NCBI GenBank assembly: GCA_023390115.1
Contig: JAEWDM010000019.1
Span: forward strand, 1 to 64,000
From: Bacillota bacterium
Lineage (GTDB): Bacteria; Bacillota; Clostridia; Acetivibrionales; DSM-27016
Reading direction: 5' to 3'
DNA: 64,000 nt
The position numbers and the translations under genes were made by a program. Position 1 is the first letter of the stretch; the number at the start of each line of letters is the position of its first letter. This document shows, piece after piece, positions 43,436 to 52,448 of this stretch. Below the pieces are notes generated by a model. That model ran no database searches and was not told the origin of the DNA. It saw nothing but the letters and a program-made list of their open reading frames with translations.

Positions 43436-45850
43436 TTATTGCTGTGCAAGCCTTTTTGCAAGCTTCACTGCATCATAGGCATCCTTAGAATACCCGTCGG
43501 CACCTATTTCTCTCGCATAGCTTTCGTCTACAACGGCCCCTCCTATCATGAACCTGCAATCAAGCCGCTCCTCCCTTGCAAGCCTTATTACCTCCTTCAT
43601 TTCGACCATTGTAGTAGTCATAAGGGCAGAGAGCCCTATAATTTTCGCTCCCGTCCTTTTTGCTTCAAAAATTATCCTTTGAGCACTTACGTCCTTTCCA
43701 AGATCATATATTTTAAAGCCGTAATTTTTAAGCATAAGGCCAACTATATTTTTTCCTATGTCATGTATGTCTCCCTTTACGGTAGCAAGCACAACAGCGG
43801 TGCCTCCGGCCGCATCCCCTCCCCCGCTTTGTACTAAAAGAGGCTCAACACAATCGAACCCTGCCTTCATTGCTTCGGCGCTCTGAATTAGCTGGGGAAG
43901 AAAATATTTTTTTTGATCGAAAAGAATCCCCACCTCATTAATGGCAGGAATAAGACAGCCATTGACTATTCCGGAGGCGGGCATATCCTGCTGTACTGCA
44001 GCATTAACCAGCTCAACGGTGCCCTCCTTATTCCCTTTAAGCACAGCATCGTATATTCTGCGCTCCAACGGCCTCTCATCCTTTTCGGCCTCCCTAAGAG
44101 GCACATCTGTTGTCCGGCTTGTAAAATGTGAAATATAGCTCATGCTGTTTACATCCCTCATGGTCAGGACATCACAGGCCATTTTTACGCTCATGAGAAC
44201 CTCGCTTGAAGGGTTTGCTATAGTCATAGTCAAGCCGCGGTCTATAGCCATAGCAAGAAATGCGGTATTAATCCAGCTTCTTTCAGGCAGCCCGAAGGAC
44301 ACATTTGACAGCCCAACAATAGTAGCACAGCCAAAATCCCTGCTGCACCACTCAATCACCTTAAGAGTCTCCATAGCCGCCTGCTGGTTTGAGGATACAG
44401 TCATAACAAGGCCGTCGACTACAATATCCTCCTTCCGGCATCCGTATCTTACAGCCTCCCTAAACACTCTTTCAACTATCCCGCACCTTTCCTCACAGCC
44501 TTCAGGAACACCGTCGTCGCTGAGCGGCAGAAGTATAAACATGGCCCCATACTTGGCAGCTACAGGCAGAAGTCTTTCCAGCTTTACCTTTTCCAGCGAT
44601 ATTGAATTTACCAGAGCTCTTCCCGGATAAATCCTGAGCGCCGCCTCAAGCACCTCGGGAGAGGATGAGTCAAGACACAGAGGGAGGCCCGCTGTGCCCG
44701 TTAAAAGCTCTATAAGCTTTACCATTGTTTCCTTTTCGTCAATTCCGGGCATACCTACATTTACATCAAGCACATGGGCCCCATTTTCTATCTGCTCAGC
44801 CGCCAAACGCCTTACCTCACCCGTTAAGCCCTGCTTAAGCTCTTCCTTAAGCTTCTTTTTCCCTGTCGGATTAATACGCTCTCCAACAACTGCTACAGGC
44901 AGGCCCGCACCTAAGAATGCGGTTTTTGTAGAGGATGTCAAAGCACTGTAAGGCTTGCAATCCACAGGCATGGGCTTTAAACCGCTGCACTTTTGGCGCA
45001 GCTCCTTTATATATTCAGGGGACGTTCCGCAGCAGCCCCCCAATAAGCTGGCCCCTGCTCTTATAAAGTCCTCGGCATATGTTCCGAATTCCTCCGCACC
45101 CATGTCAAAAACAGTAGAGCCGTCCACAAGCCTCGGCAAACCCGCATTTGGCTTTGCCATTAAAGGTATTCTCGCGTAAGGCTTCATCATGGATATAATC
45201 TCCAGCATCAGCTCAGGACCGGTGGAGCAATTGCAGCCTACGGCATCGGCACCCAGGCTCTGAAGGGTAATGAGGGCAGTAACGGGGTCTGTCCCTGTAA
45301 GTGTTCTTTTGCTTTCGTCAAAGCTCATGCTGACACACACGGGCAGCCCACAGCTTTCCTTTACGGCTATAAGAGCAGCCCTTGCCTCCTGTATATCCAG
45401 CATTGTCTCTATCACAAACAGATCAACCCCGCCCTCAAGCAGACCCTTAACCTGCTCCTTGTATACATTAACACACTCTTCAAAAGCCATGTCTCCAAGC
45501 GGCCTTAAAAACCTCCCGGTAGATGCCAGATCACCCGCAACGAGGCATTTCCCGCCCGCCGCCTGCCTTGATATCTCCGCAAGCCTTTTATTCATTTCAA
45601 TGGTCCTGTCTCCCAGTCCGAACTCATCAAGCTTTACCCTGTTTCCTCCGAAGGTACAGGTATATATAATATCCGAGCCCGCCTCGGCATAGGCCTCCTG
45701 AATCTCGCTAAGAGCCCGCGGGTTTTCTATGGCCCACAGCTCCGGGCAAACTCCCGCAGGCATTCCCCTCTTTTGCAGCTCTGTTCCTGTAGCCCCGTCA
45801 AGAATAAAAACCTTTCGGGAGGTATTTTCCCTGAACAGCCCTCTATCCAT
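43436..45850 (-). CDS. metH: Cobalamin-dependent methionine synthase, catalytic part
   Basis: Methyltransferase of 804 residues that makes methionine from homocysteine and methyl-tetrahydrofolate. Domains: homocysteine-binding (about 10-300; DGATGTELQKRG, zinc Cys in VGCNCSTGP and GGCCGTSPE); pterin-binding (about 315-570; GERINPTGKKKLKE, LDVNVGMPGID); cobalamin cap helices (about 600-680); B12-binding (about 680-804) with the axial His motif DIHDIGKN. The fourth domain of E. coli MetH, needed for reactivation with SAM, is absent and is encoded separately just upstream (45843-46493). ATG 45850, after AAGGGGA, overlaps the stop of that gene by eight bases (ATGGATAG), implying coupled translation. 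No B12 or SAM riboswitch was recognised upstream. Confidence 0.93.
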   Translation of the reverse strand: MDRGLFRENTSRKVFILDGATGTELQKRGMPAGVCPELWAIENPRALSEIQEAYAEAGSDIIYTCTFGGNRVKLDEFGLGDRTIEMNKRLAEISRQAAGGKCLVAGDLASTGRFLRPLGDMAFEECVNVYKEQVKGLLEGGVDLFVIETMLDIQEARAALIAVKESCGLPVCVSMSFDESKRTLTGTDPVTALITLQSLGADAVGCNCSTGPELMLEIISMMKPYARIPLMAKPNAGLPRLVDGSTVFDMGAEEFGTYAEDFIRAGASLLGGCCGTSPEYIKELRQKCSGLKPMPVDCKPYSALTSSTKTAFLGAGLPVAVVGERINPTGKKKLKEELKQGLTGEVRRLAAEQIENGAHVLDVNVGMPGIDEKETMVKLIELLTGTAGLPLCLDSSSPEVLEAALRIYPGRALVNSISLEKVKLERLLPVAAKYGAMFILLPLSDDGVPEGCEERCGIVERVFREAVRYGCRKEDIVVDGLVMTVSSNQQAAMETLKVIEWCSRDFGCATIVGLSNVSFGLPERSWINTAFLAMAIDRGLTMTIANPSSEVLMSVKMACDVLTMRDVNSMSYISHFTSRTTDVPLREAEKDERPLERRIYDAVLKGNKEGTVELVNAAVQQDMPASGIVNGCLIPAINEVGILFDQKKYFLPQLIQSAEAMKAGFDCVEPLLVQSGGGDAAGGTAVVLATVKGDIHDIGKNIVGLMLKNYGFKIYDLGKDVSAQRIIFEAKRTGAKIIGLSALMTTTMVEMKEVIRLAREERLDCRFMIGGAVVDESYAREIGADGYSKDAYDAVKLAKRLAQQ

Positions 45851-46493
45851 TTTCAAATCCCCTTCCTTCAATTCCCGCAATTGCAATTACCGACTTTTCA
45901 GGCACAAGCATATGTTTTTCCGTTATGGACATATCCAGCCTCTCAAGCCGCAACACATTAAAAATCTCCTTCTGGTACAAAAGAGCCAGGTCTCCATAAC
46001 CAGGACTATAACGGTGCCTGGTAAGCTTTATGCCTTCCCTTGCAAGCACAGAATTTAAAAAATTAACCATCCAGTCCAGACAGGCATCCGCTGTCTGTGA
46101 GGCAACAGAATCTATTATGACTGCCATTGCAGCATTATTATTTTCCATCTCGCGTTCAATGCTGTCACATACCTCTTTTCCCACTGTGGCAGCCATCAAA
46201 ACAACCTCCCTGCTGCTATAAAGCAGCTTGGAAAGGCCGCTGCTTTGAAGCTCAATGCCTCCTTCAAGCCTCACACAAAGCTCATCCCTGTGCTGTACAG
46301 GCACGCGGGTATAAGCCCCCATAGGCTTGCATAAGGATTCTCCAAGCCTTATTCCATCCTCAAGCATTTTCATATAGTGCTCATCCAGCTCTGTTACTCC
46401 CTTTTTATAGCCTATTCTGGTCAAAATCATACTTCTTTTGGGAATTGACGGAATACTCTCAAAATATTTTACCTTTGAGTATGCAGCCCTCAT
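45843..46493 (-). CDS. Methionine synthase reactivation-domain protein
   Basis: Protein of 216 residues matching the C-terminal activation domain of MetH. The hallmark RYSPGYGDLALLYQKEIFNVL carries the SAM-binding Arg and Gly-Tyr residues. TEKHMLVPEKSVIAIAG matches the usual LTESxMMxPxKS motif. VGKEVCDSIEREM and DSVASQTADACLDW are also family-typical. It should reload the oxidised cobalamin of the MetH core with a methyl group from SAM. Such split systems are common in clostridia. ATG 46493 with GGGGTG upstream is preferred to the ATG at 46538. It is translationally coupled to metH. Confidence 0.9.
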   Translation of the reverse strand: MRAAYSKVKYFESIPSIPKRSMILTRIGYKKGVTELDEHYMKMLEDGIRLGESLCKPMGAYTRVPVQHRDELCVRLEGGIELQSSGLSKLLYSSREVVLMAATVGKEVCDSIEREMENNNAAMAVIIDSVASQTADACLDWMVNFLNSVLAREGIKLTRHRYSPGYGDLALLYQKEIFNVLRLERLDMSITEKHMLVPEKSVIAIAGIEGRGFENG

Positions 46494-46661
46494 TCTTCTC
46501 ACCCCGCATTGCTTCAGATAGCATAAACTTAACTTCACTTAAATTATATTCATATTCATTAAAATACAGTTTAAATCAATTATATCCAATAGTCAACCGA
46601 ATTTATATTATGCCTTACGGCCCTTCTATATTATATATAAATATTCAGCATAAAAAAACCC

Positions 46662-46711
46662 TTTACACAAGAACACATGTTTGATATAATACTCTTGAAA
46701 ACAAATGTTCT
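46662..46711 (+). promoter_or_regulatory. Strong promoter with two LexA-like (SOS) boxes
   Basis: TTTACA (46662-46667), 17 bases, TATAAT (46685-46690), reading toward the small ORF at 46781. The spacer contains AGAACACATGTTTG (46670-46683), 11 of 14 matches to the Gram-positive LexA box CGAACATATGTTCG. A second, AAAACAAATGTTCT (46698-46711, 10 of 14), lies at the expected start point. Binding at either would block RNA polymerase. Confidence 0.6.
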
Positions 46712-46780
46712 TCATATAAAAGCTGGTTTGAATGAAGTCAAAGTCTTTATAAGCGTATTTTGCGGAGGTGTTGTATTTTT

Positions 46781-46975
46781 ATGAAGGGTTTATCGAACGG
46801 CAGGAAATTCAGTGAACAGATAAGACTGGCAGTAGATATTCAGGATCTCTCTTCCATTATGGAATGTACCTTAAGGATAGCGGAGCTGCAAAAGAAAGGC
46901 TACCGGCTGGTTGATACGTATATCGACGAGCAGGAGCAAAACTATTTTCTGGAGAATGCAAAAGCAGAGGCTTAA
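46781..46975 (+). CDS. Small acidic protein, unknown function, probably SOS-controlled
   Basis: Protein of 64 residues, ATG 46781 ten bases after GGAGGTG. I do not recognise the family. It appears all-helical: a basic start (MKGLSNGRKFSEQIRLAVD), a middle with DLSSIMECTLRIAELQKKGYR, and an acidic end (IDEQEQNYFLENAKAEA). No membrane segment or signal is present. It is alone on the plus strand, divergent from the methionine synthase genes, and ends at a shared terminator. The promoter with two LexA-like boxes suggests induction by DNA damage, which would fit a small cell-division inhibitor or repair-associated protein. That is inference only; YneA-type SOS inhibitors have a membrane helix and LysM domain that this lacks. 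Confidence 0.65.
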   Translation: MKGLSNGRKFSEQIRLAVDIQDLSSIMECTLRIAELQKKGYRLVDTYIDEQEQNYFLENAKAEA

Positions 46976-47026
46976 GACGCCGCTCCCCCGGCAATGGCAT
47001 TAAGCACACAAAACCAGGAAAGAAGG

Positions 47027-47064
47027 CTGCCGCAAAGCATAATCGGATACTTGTTTTGCGGCAG
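47027..47064. terminator. Bidirectional terminator between convergent genes
   Basis: Stem CTGCCGCAAA/TTTGCGGCAG with an 18-base loop between the small plus-strand ORF and the end of ppk. T-rich stretches follow on both strands (ATTATTTTTCC on plus, CTTCTTTCC on minus). Confidence 0.6.
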
Positions 47065-47073
47065 TCCTCCATA

Positions 47074-49188
47074 TTATTTTTCCAAGGCTCCTTCCTTTTC
47101 AGATGCCGCTGCCTGAGACAAGCTTACCGCCTCCCTGCAAAAGTACTCCTGGCTGTTGATAATCTCCTTTCCACGCCTTTGAACCTTAGAGTAGCCTCCC
47201 TCTCTGTCCAGAGCTCTTGCCTTCATATTATCCTTTAAATATATATCCAGTATTTTTTTTATTTCATTAAATATCTCCTTATCCTCAACAGGAAAAAGAA
47301 TTTCTATTCTTCTGTCAAGATTTCTGGTCATCCAATCCGCACTGGATAAGAACATCTGCCCATTTCCATTATTAGAGAAGTAAAAAATCCTGCTGTGCTC
47401 AAGAAATCTTCCTACAATGCTCCTTACCCTTATATTTTCGCTCAGCCCCTTTATACCCGGCTTAAGACAGCATATTCCCCTGACTATAAGGTCGATTTTT
47501 ACCCCTGCATTTGACGCCTTGTACAGCTCATTTATAATCTTTTCGTCTACAAGAGAATTTATTTTTGCAATTATCCTGGCCTTGCTTCCATTTCTGGCAT
47601 GCTCCGCTTCCGTCCTTATTAAGGAGGTAAACCTGCTGCGCAGAGTCATAGGGGCAACATCCAGCTTATACATGCCTGTAAGCCTGGAATAGCCCGAAAG
47701 CCTGTTGAAAACAGCCGATGCATCAGCCCCGAAATACGGGTTGGCGGTAAAAAGGCCTATATCGGTGTAAAGCCTGGCCGTGGTATCGTTATAGTTCCCG
47801 GTACCAAGGTGTACATACCTTTTAATTCCGTCATCCTCCATCCTCACCACAAGCAGTATTTTACAGTGGGTTTTCAGGCCCACAAGGCCGTAAATCACAT
47901 GGCAGCCTGCCATTTCAAGCCTCTTAGCCCATATAATATTGTTCTGCTCATCAAAGCGGGCTTTGAGCTCAACTAAAACGGTAACCTGCTTGCCATTTTC
48001 AGCGGCCTGCGCAAGAGCCTCTACAATAGGTGAATTCCCGCTTACCCTATACAGCGTCTGCTTTATGGCCAGAACCTTCGGATCATTGGCAGCCTGCTTT
48101 ACAAAATCAATAACAGCATCAAAGGATGTAAACGGGTGGTGAAGAAGTATATCTTTTTGCCTTATGGCATCAAATATGTCTTCATGGTCAATAAGCTCCT
48201 TTACGGGCTGAGGCTGGTAAGTGGGATAGCGCAAGTGATCATATCCCGGAAGCATACTTATTTTCATAAGAAAGGTAAGGTCAAGAGGCCCTTTTACTTC
48301 ATATATGTTCTTGTCGGGCAGCTCGAACTCCTCCCTCAGTATTGTAAGCAGTCCGGGGTCCATTCCCTGCTCTATTTCCAGTCTTATGACCAAACCCCAT
48401 TTCCTTTTTTTTATAAATTCCTGTATCGCCTGGAGAAGATCCTCGGCCTCCTCCTCATCCAGACCCTGATCCGTATTTCTGGTTACCCTGCAGCACGCCA
48501 TTGTAACAACCCTGTGTCCGGTAAAAAGAGTGTCTATATTCATTTTTATTATATCCTCAAGGAAAACAAAGCAGTCCTTTCCACTGGCGGATGGAACTCT
48601 CACCAGCCTGTCCAGCACGGATGGCACCTGCACCATCCCAAATATAAGGCCCTCCTTCCCTTCCAATTCCTCATCCTTCAGAAGAAGCGCAATATTTACG
48701 CTCTTATTCAAAACAAGAGGAAACGGCCTGCTTTTGTCAACTACCACAGGAGTCAGGACGGGATATATTGTATTTTTATAGAGCTTTTGAAGATAGTCCT
48801 TCTGCTTCTGATCCAGCTCCTTCCTCTTTAAAAAAGCAACTCCTTCCTTTTTAAGCCGGGGTACAAGTGTTTTCGTATAATAGCCGTACTGGCTCTGCAC
48901 CATCCTTTGCGTCTTAACCGCTATACTGTCTATCTGCTCGGCAGGAGTCATTCCCGCCGGGTCCGGTTCAGAAAATCCCGCATGAATCTTATCGTACAGC
49001 GACGCTACTCTCACCATGAAAAATTCATCCAGGTTTGAGCTGGAAATTGCTAAAAACTTCATTCTCTCCAGTATGGGATTACTATTATTGCCGTCGCTTG
49101 CCTCAAGCAGAACCCTCTTGTTAAACTCAAGCCAGCTTAGCTCGCGGTTAAGAAAATTTTTGCAGTCCTTATCCCTGTTGCTGTTCAT
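47074..49188 (-). CDS. ppk1: Polyphosphate kinase 1
   Basis: Enzyme of 704 residues that polymerises phosphate from ATP into polyphosphate. Landmarks: N-terminal LNRELSWLEFNKRVLLEA, SSNLDEFFMVRVASL, the head-domain link DIFDAIRQKDILLHHPFTSF, the catalytic region VLAIKQTLYRVSGNSPIVEAL, KTHCKILLVVR with the autophosphorylated His, and YVHLGTGNYNDTTARLYTDIG. Length fits the family. ATG 49188 follows AAAGGAGAG; the in-frame ATG at 49269 lies inside the preceding gene. The start overlaps the TGA of ppx as ATGA, so translation is coupled. Confidence 0.95.
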   Translation of the reverse strand: MNSNRDKDCKNFLNRELSWLEFNKRVLLEASDGNNSNPILERMKFLAISSSNLDEFFMVRVASLYDKIHAGFSEPDPAGMTPAEQIDSIAVKTQRMVQSQYGYYTKTLVPRLKKEGVAFLKRKELDQKQKDYLQKLYKNTIYPVLTPVVVDKSRPFPLVLNKSVNIALLLKDEELEGKEGLIFGMVQVPSVLDRLVRVPSASGKDCFVFLEDIIKMNIDTLFTGHRVVTMACCRVTRNTDQGLDEEEAEDLLQAIQEFIKKRKWGLVIRLEIEQGMDPGLLTILREEFELPDKNIYEVKGPLDLTFLMKISMLPGYDHLRYPTYQPQPVKELIDHEDIFDAIRQKDILLHHPFTSFDAVIDFVKQAANDPKVLAIKQTLYRVSGNSPIVEALAQAAENGKQVTVLVELKARFDEQNNIIWAKRLEMAGCHVIYGLVGLKTHCKILLVVRMEDDGIKRYVHLGTGNYNDTTARLYTDIGLFTANPYFGADASAVFNRLSGYSRLTGMYKLDVAPMTLRSRFTSLIRTEAEHARNGSKARIIAKINSLVDEKIINELYKASNAGVKIDLIVRGICCLKPGIKGLSENIRVRSIVGRFLEHSRIFYFSNNGNGQMFLSSADWMTRNLDRRIEILFPVEDKEIFNEIKKILDIYLKDNMKARALDREGGYSKVQRRGKEIINSQEYFCREAVSLSQAAASEKEGALEK

Positions 49189-50741
49189 AATTGCACTCTC
49201 CTTTGATTCAAGACTGGCCTGTAGCCCATAACCTCTTCGAAAAAGGCTGCGTTTCCCGCAAAATTCCATTCCTCCAGCAGCATGTCCTCAGAGGCCCATA
49301 TATCAAAATTAATTGTCCTTTCACACACCTGAATCTCTATTTTTTTTACCTTTCTTTTATGTGATATGTCCAATGCCTCGGCTACTCTTAGTATAGCCGC
49401 CAGCTTTGATACTATAATTCCATCCCCGTTCTCCAGCATTCTGTAATTCTCATGAGCCTGGCTGGGTATCTCATGGCTGTGATACCTGGCAATGTTTGCT
49501 ATAATATCCAGTTCCCTCTCCGAAAGCCCTAATATGTCCTGAAAGCGTATTATATTATATGAATGCACATCATGGCTGTTGGGGTTTATATATTTGCCTG
49601 CGTCATGAAGTATTGACGCAACCTGCAGGTACAGCCTCTCTCTTTGCCCAAGCCTGTGAATTTTACTCATCTGGTCAAAAATGGAGGTGGAATGCTGCTC
49701 AATATACCTGCAGTGCTCCTTATCTATAAAGTATTTTTCCCCTATGTACCACACCGAGCTGATAATATCCCCGATAGCCTCATGTCTGCCGGGCGTATCC
49801 AGCAGCTCGTCAACCATATCCACAAGAAGTCCGTGCCTTAAGGAAGACATGGGAGCATAAATTCCTTCCGCATCAGTCATATTCAGAAAATTATGAAATA
49901 AAATAACTGACGACATAAGCACCTCGGCATCGTTTTGCGTCAGCTTAAACTCTTTTGCTATCTGGGAGGTTGTCATACCGCATATTTTTAAATACAGCCT
50001 TTTCAGAGTATCGCTTTTTACAAAATTTTGCCCTGCACTGCTGTCGAAGGCTTTACTCAGCTCTATTATAGTCCTTAAGTCTCCTCCAAGGCCAATAAAG
50101 CTTTTTATGCTTGCCTGTGACAGCAAGGGGGTAAAAAAAGCTATTCTGCTGTCAATAAATTCCTCCATAACCTGTGGGAAGTCAAGAGTCTTATCTTCAA
50201 GGCCCGCAAGAATTTCGCGCAGCCTTAAGGATCCCACCTTTATGTATTCAGTGAATTTAAGATTACCCCTGCTGTATGCAGACATTTCAACCCCGCCCGA
50301 GCCTATGTCTACTATCAGGGTTCCGCTATGGCTGTCGGTTTTGGCTTTATTTATCAATTCTCTTATAGCCTTATACATAAAAAACCGTGCTTCGGTGTTG
50401 TTTATCCCTCTGACCTCAAGGCCGGAAGTTACCCTTATCTGCTCAAGCACATATTCCTTATTTTCAGCCTCTCGTATTCCGCTTGTGCTTACAGCCGTAT
50501 AATGCCTTACCTTATATTGCTTCATTACCCTGGAAAAGCCGGTAAGGGTATCGCACAGGTCATGAAGGGACGCTGCCTGTATTCTCCCTGTTGCAAACGT
50601 ATCCCTTCCAATACCTGTGGGCTTATAGAGGTCTTCAAGAGTTTTTACATCTCCCCGGGCATCTACCTGGGCTATTGACATTCTTATCGCATTTGACCCC
50701 ACATCAATAGCTGCAATTACTTCATATCCGTTTTTGTGCAT
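49185..50741 (-). CDS. ppx: Ppx/GppA exopolyphosphatase with HD domain
   Basis: Protein of 518 residues. An ASKHA-fold phosphatase half (about 1-300) shows AAIDVGSNAIRMSIAQV and the glycine-rich LIVDIGSGGVEMSAY, which bind phosphate. It is followed by an HD-domain half (about 310-518) with the metal-binding ASILHDAGKYIN and ARYHSHEIPS. The family degrades polyphosphate or pppGpp. The operon with ppk1 points to control of polyphosphate level. ATG 50741 lies eight to nine bases after AAGGGG; ATG 50747 is nearer and less likely. Confidence 0.92.
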   Translation of the reverse strand: MHKNGYEVIAAIDVGSNAIRMSIAQVDARGDVKTLEDLYKPTGIGRDTFATGRIQAASLHDLCDTLTGFSRVMKQYKVRHYTAVSTSGIREAENKEYVLEQIRVTSGLEVRGINNTEARFFMYKAIRELINKAKTDSHSGTLIVDIGSGGVEMSAYSRGNLKFTEYIKVGSLRLREILAGLEDKTLDFPQVMEEFIDSRIAFFTPLLSQASIKSFIGLGGDLRTIIELSKAFDSSAGQNFVKSDTLKRLYLKICGMTTSQIAKEFKLTQNDAEVLMSSVILFHNFLNMTDAEGIYAPMSSLRHGLLVDMVDELLDTPGRHEAIGDIISSVWYIGEKYFIDKEHCRYIEQHSTSIFDQMSKIHRLGQRERLYLQVASILHDAGKYINPNSHDVHSYNIIRFQDILGLSERELDIIANIARYHSHEIPSQAHENYRMLENGDGIIVSKLAAILRVAEALDISHKRKVKKIEIQVCERTINFDIWASEDMLLEEWNFAGNAAFFEEVMGYRPVLNQRRVQL

Positions 50742-51036
50742 AAGCATGTGCCCCTTTTGAGTATTTGTTTATAAATTCGGCCCTTTTATGTTAAAAATTA
50801 TATCACCTTATGGGACCTCATTAAATAAATGCAAAAAATTTAACATTGCCACAGAGAGTATTTTACAGGTATAGCAAAATTCCGGCAAACAAGCCTTTGA
50901 AAAATTTCACAGGCAGCTATACCCCTTAATTATAATCTCATATCACCTGTTAAATTATAATATATTATATTTTTTTAACCTTTTTCATTATATTGCATAT
51001 AATATCAAAAGAATACTTACATAAGGAGAATTTTTA
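50742..51036. other. Divergent intergenic region
   Basis: AT-rich spacer between ppx (leftward) and the plus-strand gene at 51037. A TATAAT (50998-51003) with TTAACC 17 bases before it (50975-50980) is a fair candidate promoter for the plus-strand gene. I see no clear operator or hairpin. Confidence 0.4.
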
Positions 51037-52005
51037 ATGATTATACCCTTAAAACTTGCCGGCCTTGCATTGACCGGGAGCATACTTTCGCCCAAGCTTA
51101 TAAAGGGTGCTTTTGGCTTTAAGGGTGGAAGCCGCCGTACTTCCCGTCCCATGCCATTGCGTATGGATATGTCGGCTTTGCCCAACTCACTTCACAGCCT
51201 TTTTAAAAATTTATCCGCATCTGTCTCAAGAATTATGCAAAAACCCGCTAAGGAAGACTACAGCAGCCTTGCCAAAAGATTCATTCATAAAAACGCTCAG
51301 ATTTTGACGCCGGCATACCCGTTTGGTGTCGGGAAATTTCATCTCGCGGATATAGACGGAGATTCAAAAAATGAGCTTATTATTCCATACAGGCTTGATG
51401 ATGCCGTAAAAGTACTGGTACTGAAAAAGCCGGAGCATGAGTGGTTCAGATCAGATGAAATTTCTTTTCCCGGGCACGAATCTATAAATTTTATGAATTT
51501 TGCCCATATCACAGGGGGCGCAAGCAAGCAAATGCTTGTGGGCTTCAAAATAGGAAAAGACCTTGGAAGCCTTCATGCATACTCCTTTGAGGAGGGCAAA
51601 GCAAGGGAGCTTTTCTCCAGCAGCTACAGCAGGATTGAAGTAACAGATCCCCGAAAAAGCTCGGCTCTCCCTGCAAAAGCGCAACTGGCAATATGGAACA
51701 AGCTGAGTGAAGGAGGTTATGACATCGAGCTGATGCACTGGGACGGTATTGGGCTTAGTCCTGCCAAAAGCCAGGCTTCTTATTATCACGAAAGAGTAGT
51801 CCCGTATTATATGCGGAAAATCAGGGCCCGTCCCGCTGAAGCTCTTAACTGGTACTGCTTTGCAGATGCCTTGAGTAAGTCGGGAATGCACAGGGAGGCT
51901 ATGGAAGCAATTCAGTTTGCTGTCTCAAGATACACCTCACCCTTGGTAAAGCAAAGCCTTCTGGAATTAAAGGACCGGATTAGTATAGACAGACAAGGCG
52001 CATAA
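51037..52005 (+). CDS. Protein of unknown function with FG-GAP-like segment
   Basis: Protein of 322 residues, ATG 51037 after AAGGAG. It starts with a short hydrophobic stretch (MIIPLKLAGLALTGSIL) that could be a weak membrane anchor. A basic region follows, then GKFHLADIDGDSKNELIIPYR, which resembles the calcium-binding D-x-D-G-D loop of FG-GAP/VCBS repeats, and VLVLKKPEHEWFRSDEISFPG. The last 60 residues (NWYCFADALSKSGMHREAMEAIQFAVSRY) look like a TPR-type helix pair. I do not recognise a family. It is a single gene between two other units, likely with its own promoter. Confidence 0.7.
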   Translation: MIIPLKLAGLALTGSILSPKLIKGAFGFKGGSRRTSRPMPLRMDMSALPNSLHSLFKNLSASVSRIMQKPAKEDYSSLAKRFIHKNAQILTPAYPFGVGKFHLADIDGDSKNELIIPYRLDDAVKVLVLKKPEHEWFRSDEISFPGHESINFMNFAHITGGASKQMLVGFKIGKDLGSLHAYSFEEGKARELFSSSYSRIEVTDPRKSSALPAKAQLAIWNKLSEGGYDIELMHWDGIGLSPAKSQASYYHERVVPYYMRKIRARPAEALNWYCFADALSKSGMHREAMEAIQFAVSRYTSPLVKQSLLELKDRISIDRQGA

Positions 52006-52023
52006 GGATTTTATAACAGTACC

Positions 52024-52081
52024 GGGGAGGTTTTTTTAAAGTACAGAATCAAATATGCCTGATTCTTAAAGATGCCTCCCC
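52024..52081 (+). terminator. Nested inverted repeat after the plus-strand gene
   Basis: Outer arms GGGGAGG (52024-52030) and CCTCCCC (52075-52081) enclose inner arms AGAATCA/TGATTCT (52045-52051, 52060-52066). It lies 19 bases after the stop at 52005. The poly-T (52031-52037) sits after the first arm, not after the stem, so termination on the plus strand is uncertain. Confidence 0.45.
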
Positions 52082-52448
52082 ATCTAACCAATAATTAAAT
52101 GCCTCTTCTAAATTAATATTATAAAAATAATTTCCAAATGAAATCTTTTCTTTTCATTGACTCAGTCCAAATATTGGTATATAATATATGCTATAGTTTC
52201 TTTTTATTAAAGAATTATTGAATAAAAAATTACACTTAAGCTAGTGTAAACAGGCTTTAGCACCTCGTCATTCCATCTTTGTTCTCATTATAGGTGCAAC
52301 AAATGATATTACTGATATATCTTTATTATATTTTACATTTTTTATATATGGTATACTTCTAAAAAACATAAGATTTTTGAAGGATCTTCCATAGAAATGT
52401 AGAATATTAATAAACTGAATATATTGCGGATTGAGGTGAGGCTAAATA
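52082..52448 (+). promoter_or_regulatory. Non-coding stretch with a probable extended -10 promoter
   Basis: AT-rich region before the GGDEF gene. TGGTATACT (52349-52357) fits an extended -10; no good -35 lies at 17 bases. The ribosome binding site GAGGTGAGG is at 52433-52441. I recognise no riboswitch; a c-di-GMP aptamer was considered but its core was not found by eye. Confidence 0.4.

Noticed and set aside
46494..46661. Search for a cobalamin or SAM riboswitch before the methionine synthase genes
   Set aside because: No B12-box (GCCACTG) or SAM-I core was found by eye; the region is plain AT-rich sequence.
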